Shown here in pieces: positions 8,617 through 17,709 of a DNA stretch of 64,000 bases. This stretch comes from an uncultured Clostridia bacterium (GTDB lineage: Bacteria > Bacillota > Clostridia > Christensenellales > Aristaeellaceae), in contig CALCUD010000125.1 in NCBI GenBank assembly GCA_937906775.1, positions 1-64,000 of the forward strand, in the 5' to 3' direction. The notes below the pieces were generated by a model. The model saw only the letters and a program-made list of their open reading frames with translations, searched no databases and was not told where the DNA came from. Numbering within the stretch: the first letter of the stretch is position 1; every line of letters starts with the position of its first letter. The translations under genes and the position numbers were made by a program.

Positions 8617-10245
8617 TTGGAGAACAACGAACGGACAAACGACACCGGGATCAATCTCGACAAAAACGCGCAGATCAATCTCATCGTCTCGAATCCGGAG
8701 GACGATAACGCGATCGATCTGGGCCGGGTGTTCCACAATATGAAGCTGACGAAGCGCCTGTGGGCATGGGTGCTGGTGCTGTGCCTGGTCGTCGGTATCT
8801 GCGCGCCGCTGCTGCTTTATCAGTTCGGGGAGCATTTTCTCACGGTGTCCTCCGTGGTCACGCTCCGCTACGAGGTGGAGGAGGTCGGGATCGATCCCGT
8901 GACCTTTGAGGAGACGCGGAGCCGCGTCCCGGTGACGGATCTGACCGCGCCCGGCGAGATCATCGGTCAGGAAACGGTCGAGGATCAAAACGGCATGAAG
9001 ACCGTCCGCGATCGGGAGCCGGAGGAGCTGGACCTGAACCGGATCACCGACGCTTCCATCCTGCAGCAGGCGCTGTCCGGGATGACGCTTTCCCAACCGG
9101 TTTCCGTTTCGAACCTTCAGCGCAATCTCAGCGTCCGGAAGATCCTCACGGAGGAATCCAGCCGGGCGCAGGAGCTAGCTTCCGCCATGGTGGAGAACAA
9201 TACAGCCGACGCGTACAAGCAACTGCAGGATCTGGAGCTGAAGTATCAGAACCGCTTTGTGGTCTCCCTGACCAACGGGTTCGGGGATCAGGATTCCCGG
9301 ACGAAGCTTGAACTGAACGACGCGGAGCTCCGTCAGCTGCTGGACCGGATCCTGAAGGCGTATAACGGATATCTTGTCCGGACCTACGCGGACAGGAGTC
9401 TGCCGGCCGACGAGCTGACCGTGATCGATCCGGAAACGCTGGACTACGCTGAGACGGTGGAGCAGCTCCGCACGGCGCTGAATCATCTGAGCGAAACCTG
9501 TACCGCGCTGCCGGAGGAGATCCTGAGTCTTCGCTCGGCGGTCACGGGCCTTTCGCTGAACGATCTTCTGTCCTCGGTGAAGGCGATCCGGGAGACCCGG
9601 ATCGATCCCCTGTATTCGTATCTTCAGGCGAATGTGATCGTGAAGGACCGGGAGGCGATGCTGACCGCTGCCCGCTTCCGTCTCCGGGAGGCGAAGGGTC
9701 TGCTGGACGCCCGGAATGAGCGGATCGCCGCGACGAAGGCCGCGCTGGCGTCGTATCAGAACGATACGGTGTATGTCTCCGTCCAGGAGAGCGACGCGTC
9801 GAAATCCGCGAAGGTGACGACGGATACCTACAATCAGATGATCCTGCAGCAGGCGGAGGATACCCGGGAGGCCGCGGCGCTGCAGCAGACCGTCGCGGAG
9901 CTGGAGGAGCGGATCGCGCGTCTGGAGCAGGCAGATCCCGCGCCGGTTCCGGAAACGGTGGATCAGGATGTGAACGGCGCGCTGGAGGCCTGTAAAGGGA
10001 TCTATGCGATGATTACGGCCCAGCTGGAGGAAATTCATAGCAGCGCGCTCTGTACCAATTACGCGGATCACACCGCCGCGCTCGGTAAGCAGGAAAGCTT
10101 TTTACAGGCGAACCTGAAAAAGATCCTGATCGGCGCTGTTGTCGGCGTTGTCATCGCCTGCGGTCTGTGGTTCGTTTCGGCTCTTGCGAGGGAAATGAAC
10201 CGTACCCGGAAGAATGAAGAAGAAAAGGAGGCGGAACGCGTATGA
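8617..10245 (+). CDS. Wzz-like polysaccharide chain-length/co-polymerase protein
   Basis: 542 residues, with a TTG start preceded 8 bases upstream by GGGGGG. The N-terminus has the Wzz-type pre-membrane segment (IDLGRVFHNMK), a first membrane helix at about residues 47-69, a long extracytoplasmic region of ~430 residues rich in heptad-like charged/leucine sequence (coiled coil), and a second helix at ~505-525 followed by a basic tail. This two-helix topology is that of polysaccharide co-polymerases. No Walker ATPase or tyrosine-kinase domain is fused. It is first in the operon and overlaps the next gene by 4 bases (ATGA). It probably sets polymer length together with that gene. Confidence 0.85.
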   Translation: MENNERTNDTGINLDKNAQINLIVSNPEDDNAIDLGRVFHNMKLTKRLWAWVLVLCLVVGICAPLLLYQFGEHFLTVSSVVTLRYEVEEVGIDPVTFEETRSRVPVTDLTAPGEIIGQETVEDQNGMKTVRDREPEELDLNRITDASILQQALSGMTLSQPVSVSNLQRNLSVRKILTEESSRAQELASAMVENNTADAYKQLQDLELKYQNRFVVSLTNGFGDQDSRTKLELNDAELRQLLDRILKAYNGYLVRTYADRSLPADELTVIDPETLDYAETVEQLRTALNHLSETCTALPEEILSLRSAVTGLSLNDLLSSVKAIRETRIDPLYSYLQANVIVKDREAMLTAARFRLREAKGLLDARNERIAATKAALASYQNDTVYVSVQESDASKSAKVTTDTYNQMILQQAEDTREAAALQQTVAELEERIARLEQADPAPVPETVDQDVNGALEACKGIYAMITAQLEEIHSSALCTNYADHTAALGKQESFLQANLKKILIGAVVGVVIACGLWFVSALAREMNRTRKNEEEKEAERV

Positions 10246-11651
10246 CCGCCGGGAAGAAAACGCACTGGCTCCGGACCACTCTGGCCGTTCTGATCGCCTG
10301 CGGCATTGCGGGAACCGTTCTCGCGGGCATTCTGTTTTTCAAGGATTCCGCGAACCGGACCGCCGCGAACATGAGCCTGCAGTTCACCTTTGAAGGCGCT
10401 TCGGAGGGAAAAGCCCCGAACGGAATGCCTTTTGACGTTTCGGGTCTGGCCTCGGAGCCGGTCCTGACCGCGGCGCTGGAAAAGGCCGCGATGGCGGACC
10501 GGTATACCGCGGAGCAGCTTCAGCCCTGCCTCACCATGACGGGGGATTATCCGGAGGACGCCGTGGAGCAGATGACCGGTTCCGATTCCGTGCTGGATTT
10601 CAGCGCCAATAAATCCCTGTCCATCGGGGATTACCGGCCGACCCTGTTCCACGTGTCCCTGTATAATGATTTTGATCCGTCCGTATCCCGGACGGATCTG
10701 GAGGCACTGCTCCGGAATGTTCTGGAGGCCTATCGGGAGCAGTTCACCGCGACCTACGCGATTGGATCCGGTCTGGAGAATTATTTCGATCTGCTGAATG
10801 TGGACGGTCTGGATTACGCGGAGCAGGCGGCGCTGCTGCGTCATGGGCTGGAGATCCTCGGGGATTACGCGGCGGAGCTGGCCGCGAAGGATCCCGCTTT
10901 CCGGTCGGAGGACAAGGGGTTTGGCGATATTGTCACGCGCGTCCGGATGCTGAAGGAAAATGAGCTTTCCCGCCTGGAGGCGAATGTGACCGTAAACGGT
11001 CTGACCCGGGACGCGGAACGCGTCCTGACGGTCAACGGCTACGGGCAGGAACAGCTGAACCGGGAACTCGCACGGAAAAAGCAGGAACTTCAGGATCTGG
11101 AAAAGCTGATTTCCTCCTATGACAAAAACGAGACCATCTACCTTTCCGCCGCGAACTCCGTCAAGCAGATCGGCGGCAATACCTCCGAAACCTATGATGA
11201 ACTGGTTCTGCGCCGGAATGCCGTGACGGAGGAGATCACGGCGCTGAATTCCGGGATCGACGCGCTGAAACAGGATCGGAGCCGCCTGACCGGAGATCAG
11301 CCGGTGCAGGCGGAACCGGATGACACCGAACCGCAAGAAGCGGTTCCTGCCGCGGAGCCGGAGCTTCCTGTTCTTTCTGAGGCTGAAAGAGATGTTCTGG
11401 ACGTTTCCGTTGCGGAAATCGTCGCGCGCCGGGACCAGATCCTTTCGGATTTTGAAAATCTGATCCGTGTCTGGTCGGGGGAGAACAACGGGACGGACAA
11501 ACTGATCCTCTCTGTTGAGAAATATGATTCTCCGACCCTTTTGTCCGGCGCCTTTATCGTCCGGGCGATCAAAACCGCCGGGCCCTTCTGCGCCGTCGGG
11601 TTCATCGTCTGTCTGATCCTGCTGATCATTGAACGGAAAAAGAAAATTTGA
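10242..11651 (+). CDS. Second Wzz-like two-helix membrane protein
   Basis: 469 residues. The start ATG overlaps the stop of the preceding gene (ATGA), implying translational coupling. Membrane helices lie at about residues 12-32 and 443-463, with a large extracytoplasmic region containing coiled-coil stretches (ELARKKQELQDLEKLI) between them and a short basic cytoplasmic end. Architecture matches its upstream neighbour although sequence similarity is low; the two probably form a hetero-complex that regulates polymer length or export. An acidic proline-rich linker lies around residues 347-375. Specific function is inferred from topology and position. Confidence 0.8.
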   Translation: MTAGKKTHWLRTTLAVLIACGIAGTVLAGILFFKDSANRTAANMSLQFTFEGASEGKAPNGMPFDVSGLASEPVLTAALEKAAMADRYTAEQLQPCLTMTGDYPEDAVEQMTGSDSVLDFSANKSLSIGDYRPTLFHVSLYNDFDPSVSRTDLEALLRNVLEAYREQFTATYAIGSGLENYFDLLNVDGLDYAEQAALLRHGLEILGDYAAELAAKDPAFRSEDKGFGDIVTRVRMLKENELSRLEANVTVNGLTRDAERVLTVNGYGQEQLNRELARKKQELQDLEKLISSYDKNETIYLSAANSVKQIGGNTSETYDELVLRRNAVTEEITALNSGIDALKQDRSRLTGDQPVQAEPDDTEPQEAVPAAEPELPVLSEAERDVLDVSVAEIVARRDQILSDFENLIRVWSGENNGTDKLILSVEKYDSPTLLSGAFIVRAIKTAGPFCAVGFIVCLILLIIERKKKI

Positions 11652-11690
11652 AGACTTCTCATGGAATACGGAAAGGTCTGAAGGGTACTT

Positions 11691-13667
11691 ATGGAAGAAC
11701 ACTCTTCCCGGAAAAAACTGAATACCCACTGGCTGCTGTTGGTCTATGACCTGCTGGTCTTTGCCGCGTCGAGCTATCTTGTCCTCTTTGTTTACGGCGG
11801 GCCCGGCACGCGGGATACGGAGACGACCCTGAGCCATGTCGCGGCGGCTTTCGGCCTGCTGCTGCTGCTCCGTACGCTCGGCGGGATCTACCGCCAGATC
11901 TGGCGGTACGGCGGGATCCAGTGTTATATCCGCCTCCTGGTGACGGACGGAACAGCGTTCCTGATCCATTGGATCGGAAGCACGGTCCTGCAGGCCGCGG
12001 GATGGATGACTGCCGAGACGCGCATCATTTTTCCGTTGCTGCTGTCGGTTTACAGCGTGAATCTGCTCGGCGCGCTGGCGCTCCGGATGATGTACCGGTA
12101 TGCCTATAAGTGCGGAAAGAGCCGCCACTGGTACGGCAAGCTCGCGGCGGCGCTGTTCAAGGGATTTACCTTCGGCCGGGTCACGCTGACGGAGGAGGAG
12201 CAGACCCAGAAGATCAAGGTTGCCATCGTCGGCGCGGGGCGCGTCGGCGTCAGCCTGGCGGAGGACCTGCTTTCCAATCCCTCCGCGTCCTATCTGCCCC
12301 GCTGCTTTATCGATATCGACCGGGAAAAGGTCGGGCGCACGATCCATAATCTGCCGGTGTATTCGGAGGCGGAGGCGACGCTGGAGCTGCTCCGGGAGCA
12401 TGAGATCCAGGAAATCATCTTCGCGATTCCGAAGCTGGATACGGAACGCCGGAAGGCGCTGTATGAGTATTACAAGGATTCCGGATGCCGCCTCAAGGTC
12501 TATGATTACCCGACGATGCAGTCCGCCGGCGGAAAGCGGCGACTCCGCGAGTTTGATATCGAGGAGCTGCTGTTCCGGAAGCCCGTGGAGATGACGGATG
12601 AAAAAACCTTCGCGTATTACCGGGATAAGGTGATCCTGATCACCGGCGGCGGCGGATCGATCGGATCGGAGCTGTGCCGCCAGATCGCGAAGATGGATCC
12701 GAAGACCCTGGTCATCCTGGACGTGTATGAAAACGGCGCCTACGATGTCCAGCAGGAGCTGCGGATGGCATACGGATCCCAATTGGATCTGCGCGTGGAG
12801 ATCGTTTCCGTCACGAATCGGATCGGTCTGGAGCGGGTCTTTGCCGAATACCGGCCGGAGATCGTGATCCACGCCGCGGCGCACAAGCATGTGCCCCTGA
12901 TGGAGCGGAACGCCATCGAGGCGGTGGAAAACAATGTTTTCGGCACGCTGAACACGGTGGAGCTTGCCGTCCAGTATCGGGCGAAGCGGTTTATCATGGT
13001 GTCCACGGATAAAGCGGTCAACCCGACGAATGTCATGGGCGCGACGAAGCGCATGTGCGAAATGATCGTCCGCGGCCAGCGCGGGGATTGCGAAACCGTC
13101 TTCAGCGCGACCCGGTTCGGGAACGTCCTCGGCAGCGCGGGTTCCGTGATCCCGCTTTTCCGGCGGCAGATCGCGAACGGCGGTCCCGTGACGATCACGG
13201 ATAAACGGATCATCCGGTATTTCATGACGATTCCGGAGGCGAGCCAGCTGGTGCTGCAGTCCGGCGCCATGGCGAAGCGGAACGAGCTTTTCGTCCTGGA
13301 TATGGGCAAGCCGGTCCGCATCCTGGATCTGGCGGAAAACATGATCCGTCTCGCGGGCTTTGAACCGGATCAGGATATCGAGATCCGGGAAACCGGTCTC
13401 CGTCCGGGGGAAAAGCTCTATGAGGAGCTTCTGGTCAAAACCGAGCAGCTGGATAAGACGGATAACGAGCTGATCTTTATTGAGCGGGATGAGCCGCTGG
13501 AGGAGGATCAGATCCGGGAGAAGCTGGCGCTGCTTCGCGAAGCGGTACGGCAAAACAGCGATGACGCGGTCCGCCAGGCGCTGCATGAGGCGGTCCCAAC
13601 CTTCCGCACGCCGGAGGAGGTCAACGCCAAAGCGGAGCAGTCCGCGGAGATGGGCATGACGCGGTAA
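11691..13667 (+). CDS. Membrane UDP-N-acetylglucosamine 4,6-dehydratase (PglF/CapD/FlaA1 family)
   Basis: 658 residues. About four membrane helices occupy residues 12-145, followed by a CoA-binding/Rossmann-like domain (KVAIVGAGRVGVSLAEDL, ~174) and the SDR dehydratase domain with the NAD motif GGGGSIGSE at ~315 and the family signature STDKAVNPTNVMGATKR at ~437. Known family reaction: UDP-GlcNAc to UDP-2-acetamido-2,6-dideoxy-4-hexulose at the inner membrane face, the first step to bacillosamine-type and some nonulosonate sugars. The aminotransferase (14704), PglC-like transferase (16031) and PglD-like acyltransferase (16672) downstream complete that pathway. Exact stereochemistry (C5 inversion or not) cannot be read from the sequence. 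Confidence 0.9.
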   Translation: MEEHSSRKKLNTHWLLLVYDLLVFAASSYLVLFVYGGPGTRDTETTLSHVAAAFGLLLLLRTLGGIYRQIWRYGGIQCYIRLLVTDGTAFLIHWIGSTVLQAAGWMTAETRIIFPLLLSVYSVNLLGALALRMMYRYAYKCGKSRHWYGKLAAALFKGFTFGRVTLTEEEQTQKIKVAIVGAGRVGVSLAEDLLSNPSASYLPRCFIDIDREKVGRTIHNLPVYSEAEATLELLREHEIQEIIFAIPKLDTERRKALYEYYKDSGCRLKVYDYPTMQSAGGKRRLREFDIEELLFRKPVEMTDEKTFAYYRDKVILITGGGGSIGSELCRQIAKMDPKTLVILDVYENGAYDVQQELRMAYGSQLDLRVEIVSVTNRIGLERVFAEYRPEIVIHAAAHKHVPLMERNAIEAVENNVFGTLNTVELAVQYRAKRFIMVSTDKAVNPTNVMGATKRMCEMIVRGQRGDCETVFSATRFGNVLGSAGSVIPLFRRQIANGGPVTITDKRIIRYFMTIPEASQLVLQSGAMAKRNELFVLDMGKPVRILDLAENMIRLAGFEPDQDIEIRETGLRPGEKLYEELLVKTEQLDKTDNELIFIERDEPLEEDQIREKLALLREAVRQNSDDAVRQALHEAVPTFRTPEEVNAKAEQSAEMGMTR

Positions 13668-13695
13668 TTCAACCTTTTTCCGAAAGGGTGACACG

Positions 13696-14679
13696 ATGAA
13701 AAAGTTCTGGAACGGTATCAAAAAGGATCTGTGGATTGTTCTGCTGGATCTGGTTGCGGTCAATGCGGCATATTTTCTGGCGCTGGTGATCCGCTTCTTT
13801 GTCAATTCCCGGATGCGGCCGATCGCGTCGGAAGAATACATTCCGGCGTTCCTTCGGTTTGCGCCGTTCTATTCGGTGCTGTGTATCGCCGTCTTTATCC
13901 TCTGGCGGCTGTACGGCGGAATGTGGCGGTATGCCGGGATCAACGATATGAACCGGATCCTGGGCGCGAGCCTGGTCACGGCGGTGATCCAGGTCGTCGG
14001 TACCGCGGTGTTTGTTCGCCGGATGCCGATCACCTATTATGTCATCGGTGCGGTGCTTCAGTTCCTGTTCATTTCCCTGATTCGGTTTGCTTACAGGATT
14101 CTGCTGGTGGAAAAGAAAAAGGTCGCGGAGCGGAAAACGTCGACAGTCCCCGCGATGGTCATCGGCGCGGGAGAAACCGCCCGGAAGGCGATCCGTCATC
14201 TGGAGGATACCCCCTTCCGCGCGACGGTCGCGGCGGACCGAAAGTCCTCGGGTCAGACGCTGGACGGCGTCCCGGTCGTGGCGGATTATACGGAGGCGCT
14301 GGATCGGGTCCGCGCGGTCTTCATCGCGGACGGGAATCTGTCCGCGGAGGAGCGGAAACAGATCCGGGAAAAGTGTGAAGCAGCCGGCGTGGAGCTTCAG
14401 GATTATACGGGATATCTGAACAATCTGGGCGGAAAGATCCCGGTTTCGGGGTTGCTGGAGCTGGTTAAAGGACCCGTCACTTTAGTGACGGACGGGAAAG
14501 AACAGACCTACGCGTCCGGCGAGGAAGCGCTGAAGGCCCTGAAGGACCGGGTCGAGATCACCTCTGTCGAGGGGTTGAAGCTGGAACTGAAGAAGTCTGT
14601 TTCCGGCGCTTATCTGGGCTATGAAGCCTGGGCGCAGCAGCACAAGGAAGCTACCGGCGAAGACGTCAGCTTCTTTTAA
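13696..14679 (+). CDS. CapD/WcaJ-like membrane protein lacking the catalytic domain
   Basis: 327 residues, with an AAAGGG-type binding site upstream of ATG 13696. The N-terminus has about four membrane helices (residues 12-130) closely resembling the start of the preceding dehydratase, then a Rossmann-like CoA_binding_3 domain (PAMVIGAGETARKAIRHL, ~150). The protein then ends with a ~90-residue tail; neither an SDR dehydratase nor a sugar-phosphate transferase domain follows, although one of these normally does. It could be a partner or regulator of the separately encoded PglC-like transferase at 16031, which lacks exactly this N-terminal part, or a degenerate paralogue of the upstream gene. 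The frame is intact. Confidence 0.8.
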   Translation: MKKFWNGIKKDLWIVLLDLVAVNAAYFLALVIRFFVNSRMRPIASEEYIPAFLRFAPFYSVLCIAVFILWRLYGGMWRYAGINDMNRILGASLVTAVIQVVGTAVFVRRMPITYYVIGAVLQFLFISLIRFAYRILLVEKKKVAERKTSTVPAMVIGAGETARKAIRHLEDTPFRATVAADRKSSGQTLDGVPVVADYTEALDRVRAVFIADGNLSAEERKQIREKCEAAGVELQDYTGYLNNLGGKIPVSGLLELVKGPVTLVTDGKEQTYASGEEALKALKDRVEITSVEGLKLELKKSVSGAYLGYEAWAQQHKEATGEDVSFF

Positions 14680-14703
14680 TTCGAAGGATCAGGAGCGTTG
14701 GGT

Positions 14704-16014
14704 ATGCATGATTTTCTGAAAGATCCCCGCTTCGCGGGGTTGGAACCTTTCCCGTCCCGCGTCTGGCTTTCCAGTCCCACCATGCACGGGGAGGAACAGC
14801 GCTGGGTGGACGAGGCGATTGAAACCAACTGGGTTTCCACCGTCGGCAGGAATATTGATGAAGTGGAGAAGACCGTTGCGGAATATGTCGGCTGCCGGTA
14901 CGCCGTGGCGCTTTCCGCCGGAACCGCGGCACTTCACCTCGCGACGAAGCTGGCCGGCGAAAAGCTGTACGGTCAGGCACGCCCCAATGCAGGTACGCTG
15001 CAGGGACACCGTGTATTCTGCTCCGACGTGACCTTTGACGCGTCCATCAATCCGGTCGCGTATGAGGACGGGGAAGCCGTCTTTATCGATACGGAACGGG
15101 ATACCTGGAACATGGATCCCGTCGCGCTGGAAAAGGCGTTTGAGCTGTATCCGGATACCCGGCTGATCGTTCTGGCTCATCTGTACGGTACGCCGGGGAA
15201 GATGGAAGAGATCAAAAAGATCGCTGACGCGCATGGCGCGCTGATTGTGGAGGACGCAGCGGAATCCCTCGGCGCGAAGTATCGGCTGAACGGCAAATGG
15301 GTCGAAACCGGTACACTGGGGAACTATAACTGTATTTCCTTCAACGGGAATAAGATCATCACCGGCAGCAGCGGCGGTATGTTCCTTACGGACAGCGAGG
15401 AAGACGCCAACAAGGTCCGTAAATGGTCCACGCAGTCCCGGGAAGCCGCTCCGTGGTATCAGCATGAGGAAATCGGATACAATTACCGGATGAGCAATAT
15501 CATCGCGGGCATCATCCGGGGTCAGATCCCTTATCTGGATGAGCATATCGCCCAGAAGAAAGCGATTTATGAGCGGTATAAAAAGGGGCTGGCGGATCTG
15601 CCTGTTACCATGAACCCTTATGACAGGGAAAAGTCCGAACCGAACTTCTGGCTGTCCTGTATGCTGATCGATGAGGACGCCATGGCGCCTCATGTCCGGG
15701 GGGAACAGGATGAGCTTTGGACCAGCGTCCCCGGAAAATCTTCCCCCGGTGAGATTCTCGCGGCGATTGCGGCGTTCAAAGCGGAAGGTCGTCCGGTGTG
15801 GAAACCCATGCATATGCAGCCGATCTACCGGACGCACGCGTTTATTACCGCGGAGGGAAACGGCCGCGGCCGGAGCAATGCCTATATTCAGGGAACCGGC
15901 GCGGATGTGGGCGCGGATCTGTTCCGAAGAGGGTTATGCCTGCCAAGTGATAATAAGATGACGGCAGAACAACAGGACACTGTGATTGATATAATTAAAT
16001 GTTGCTTTGATTAA
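14704..16014 (+). CDS. DegT/DnrJ/EryC1/StrS aminotransferase (PglE type)
   Basis: 436 residues. ATG 14704 is chosen over TTG 14698 because AGGAG at 14691-14695 lies 8 bases before the former and only 2 before the latter. PLP-dependent fold-type-I enzyme; the Schiff-base lysine is probably Lys217 (SFNGNKIITG), preceded by the DAAESLGA motif. Expected reaction: glutamate-dependent amination at C4 of the UDP-4-keto sugar made by the 11691 dehydratase. A long insertion (residues ~85-105) separates the cofactor-binding parts. The last ~25 codons are distinctly more AT-rich than the rest of the gene, marking the left border of the AT-rich cassette. The C-terminus therefore may have been exchanged by recombination. 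Confidence 0.9.
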   Translation: MHDFLKDPRFAGLEPFPSRVWLSSPTMHGEEQRWVDEAIETNWVSTVGRNIDEVEKTVAEYVGCRYAVALSAGTAALHLATKLAGEKLYGQARPNAGTLQGHRVFCSDVTFDASINPVAYEDGEAVFIDTERDTWNMDPVALEKAFELYPDTRLIVLAHLYGTPGKMEEIKKIADAHGALIVEDAAESLGAKYRLNGKWVETGTLGNYNCISFNGNKIITGSSGGMFLTDSEEDANKVRKWSTQSREAAPWYQHEEIGYNYRMSNIIAGIIRGQIPYLDEHIAQKKAIYERYKKGLADLPVTMNPYDREKSEPNFWLSCMLIDEDAMAPHVRGEQDELWTSVPGKSSPGEILAAIAAFKAEGRPVWKPMHMQPIYRTHAFITAEGNGRGRSNAYIQGTGADVGADLFRRGLCLPSDNKMTAEQQDTVIDIIKCCFD

Positions 16015-16030
16015 GGAGCGATCTGATGAT

Positions 16031-16657
16031 ATGTACAAGCATTTTTTGAAACGCTTGTTTGACTTTGTTTTGAGCTTAATCGGATTATTGATTTTATCGC
16101 CCTTATTCCTGATTCTGATTGTGCTTGGGGCAATTTTTATGCGTGGGAATCCGTTCTTTATGCAGGAACGTCCCGGTAAAAATGAGCTAATCTTTCATTT
16201 AATTAAGTTTCGAACAATGGATAATCGGAAAGATGAAAACGGAGATTTGTTACCGGATGCGGTAAGGCTGAATAAATACGGTCGCTTACTTCGTTCAACA
16301 TCATTGGATGAGTTGCCCGAATTGATTAATATTCTAAAAGGAGATATGGCCATTATTGGGCCACGACCTTTACTTGTCCGTTATTTGCCTTACTATACAG
16401 AAACCGAAAGACATCGGCATGAAGTCAGACCTGGTCTTTCCGGACTGGCACAAGTGAATGGCAGAAATCTGATTAAATGGGACCAACGATTGGCTTATGA
16501 TATCGAATATGTAAACAATATTTCTTTTATCCTTGATATATCAATCATTTTTCAAACGCTTAAGAAAGTTTTTTTGAAAGAAGACATAGCGGTTGATACA
16601 GATACGGTTGAAGAATATCTGGATATTGAACGCATCAATATGGCCTCTGATAGATGA
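16031..16657 (+). CDS. PglC-type initiating sugar-phosphate transferase
   Basis: 208 residues. ATG 16031 is used, with AAGGAG 12 bases upstream; no closer in-frame ATG exists. Short monotopic phosphoglycosyl transferase: one N-terminal re-entrant membrane helix (residues ~10-35), the RPGK...FRTMD segment, the catalytic Asp-Glu pair in TSLDELPEL and the GPRPLL motif. Known family role: transfer of a sugar-1-phosphate (for PglC, from UDP-diNAc-bacillosamine) to undecaprenyl phosphate at the inner face of the membrane, the first committed step of the repeat unit. Immediate neighbours make exactly such a nucleotide sugar. It lacks the large N-terminal membrane domain of WcaJ/WbaP proteins. Confidence 0.92.
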   Translation: MYKHFLKRLFDFVLSLIGLLILSPLFLILIVLGAIFMRGNPFFMQERPGKNELIFHLIKFRTMDNRKDENGDLLPDAVRLNKYGRLLRSTSLDELPELINILKGDMAIIGPRPLLVRYLPYYTETERHRHEVRPGLSGLAQVNGRNLIKWDQRLAYDIEYVNNISFILDISIIFQTLKKVFLKEDIAVDTDTVEEYLDIERINMASDR

Positions 16658-16671
16658 AAGGATCGAATGAC

Positions 16672-17322
16672 ATGGAAGAAAAATACTATTTTCTTGGTGG
16701 TGGCGGTTTTGCTATAGAGTTATATGAATACATGTCATCAGAAGGGAAAAATGTGATGGGCTATTATGCTCAGGAGGATAGCCCTGAATTGTCACGATAT
16801 ATCCCGTGGATGGGAGACATGGAAAAAATCCAGTTCGCAGACTTCGACAGAACGGCAAAATACATTCTGGCAGTTCGTTTGCTAAAATATCGGGAGAAAA
16901 TGATTCGTTTTATGGAGCAGATGGAACTTCCGGCAGGTAGCTTTATCAGTTCTAAAGCATATTATTCCAAGTTCGCGAAAATTGGTAAAGGTGCAGTAGC
17001 TTTCCCAAACGCGATGATCACAGGCAATCCTGTTGTCGGCGATTTCCTTTTTATGGACGCATTTTCTATTATCAGTCACGGCGATTTGATTGGAAATAAT
17101 ATTGTTATTGGACCCGGGGTCATAATTACCGGTGACAGCACAATCGGAGACGGTGTGACATTTGGGGTGAATTCAGCAATATTGCCGGGAACTAAGATTG
17201 GCAATAATGTAGAAATCGCGATCAACACATATCCAAGACGCAGAGTGCCGGATGGCAGTTCAATACTGACACCGCCTGGTAAGAACTTTGGCAAGGGTAT
17301 CAATAAGAATTTTGAAAAATAG
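16672..17322 (+). CDS. PglD/NeuD-family left-handed beta-helix acyltransferase
   Basis: 216 residues. ATG 16672 is preferred to the overlapping ATG 16654 because GAAAGGA lies 9 bases before it. The N-terminal UDP-binding Rossmann-like part (YYFLGGGGFAIELYEYM) is followed by hexapeptide-repeat segments (IGKGAVAFPNAMI, IGNNIVIGPGVII, IGDGVTFGVNSAI). Family members N-acetylate the 4-amino group of UDP-2-acetamido-4-amino-2,4,6-trideoxy sugars or O-acetylate sialic acid. The position right after a PglC-like gene supports the bacillosamine-type role. The next gene encodes an acyl carrier protein, so the acyl donor could be carrier-bound rather than acetyl-CoA; this is inference. Confidence 0.85.
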   Translation: MEEKYYFLGGGGFAIELYEYMSSEGKNVMGYYAQEDSPELSRYIPWMGDMEKIQFADFDRTAKYILAVRLLKYREKMIRFMEQMELPAGSFISSKAYYSKFAKIGKGAVAFPNAMITGNPVVGDFLFMDAFSIISHGDLIGNNIVIGPGVIITGDSTIGDGVTFGVNSAILPGTKIGNNVEIAINTYPRRRVPDGSSILTPPGKNFGKGINKNFEK

Positions 17323-17354
17323 ATCTGACAAGTAAAAAACAGGAGGAAAAGCAA

Positions 17355-17588
17355 ATGAGCAACAAGGAAAAACTTTTAAAAATATTGATGGAATTGAATC
17401 CTGACATTAATTATGAAACTGAAACCGCTCTTGTTGATGATGGATTATTTGACTCGCTGGAAGTAATGACGATCGTAACGGATATTGATGACTATTTCCA
17501 TATTGATATTGACCCGGATGAAGTGATTGCTGAGAATTTCAATTCTGTTGAGAATATAATGAATCTGATCAAAAAGTATACAGAATGA
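17355..17588 (+). CDS. Acyl/aminoacyl carrier protein
   Basis: 77 residues, good AGGAGG site upstream of ATG 17355. Four-helix carrier-protein pattern with the phosphopantetheine attachment motif GLFDSLEVMTIV, the serine being at about residue 35. The acidic sequence and DltC-like size fit a dedicated discrete carrier rather than fatty-acid AcpP (no GADSLDTVE motif). It is followed by a stand-alone adenylation enzyme, and further on by an ATP-grasp and a LysA-fold decarboxylase. The likely role is carrying an activated amino or carboxylic acid for sugar modification. Confidence 0.9.
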   Translation: MSNKEKLLKILMELNPDINYETETALVDDGLFDSLEVMTIVTDIDDYFHIDIDPDEVIAENFNSVENIMNLIKKYTE

Positions 17589-17709
17589 GTTATTATCAAC
17601 ACGGGAATAAATTATATCGAAACACAAACACAGTAAAGTCAGAGTGTTTATTTTGTACTTTTGTGAATGTGAACGCGATGATATTGATCATGTGGAGGAG
17701 GATTCCTTA

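Noticed and set aside
10068..13841. 1257-codon open frame on the - strand
   Set aside because: Shadow of the Wzz-like genes and the dehydratase, whose + strand products have clear motifs; the - strand product is arginine/histidine-rich nonsense.
17644..17709. Upstream GTG start for the adenylation enzyme
   Set aside because: No binding site; ATG 17710 has GGAGGA upstream and matches the start of the family fold.
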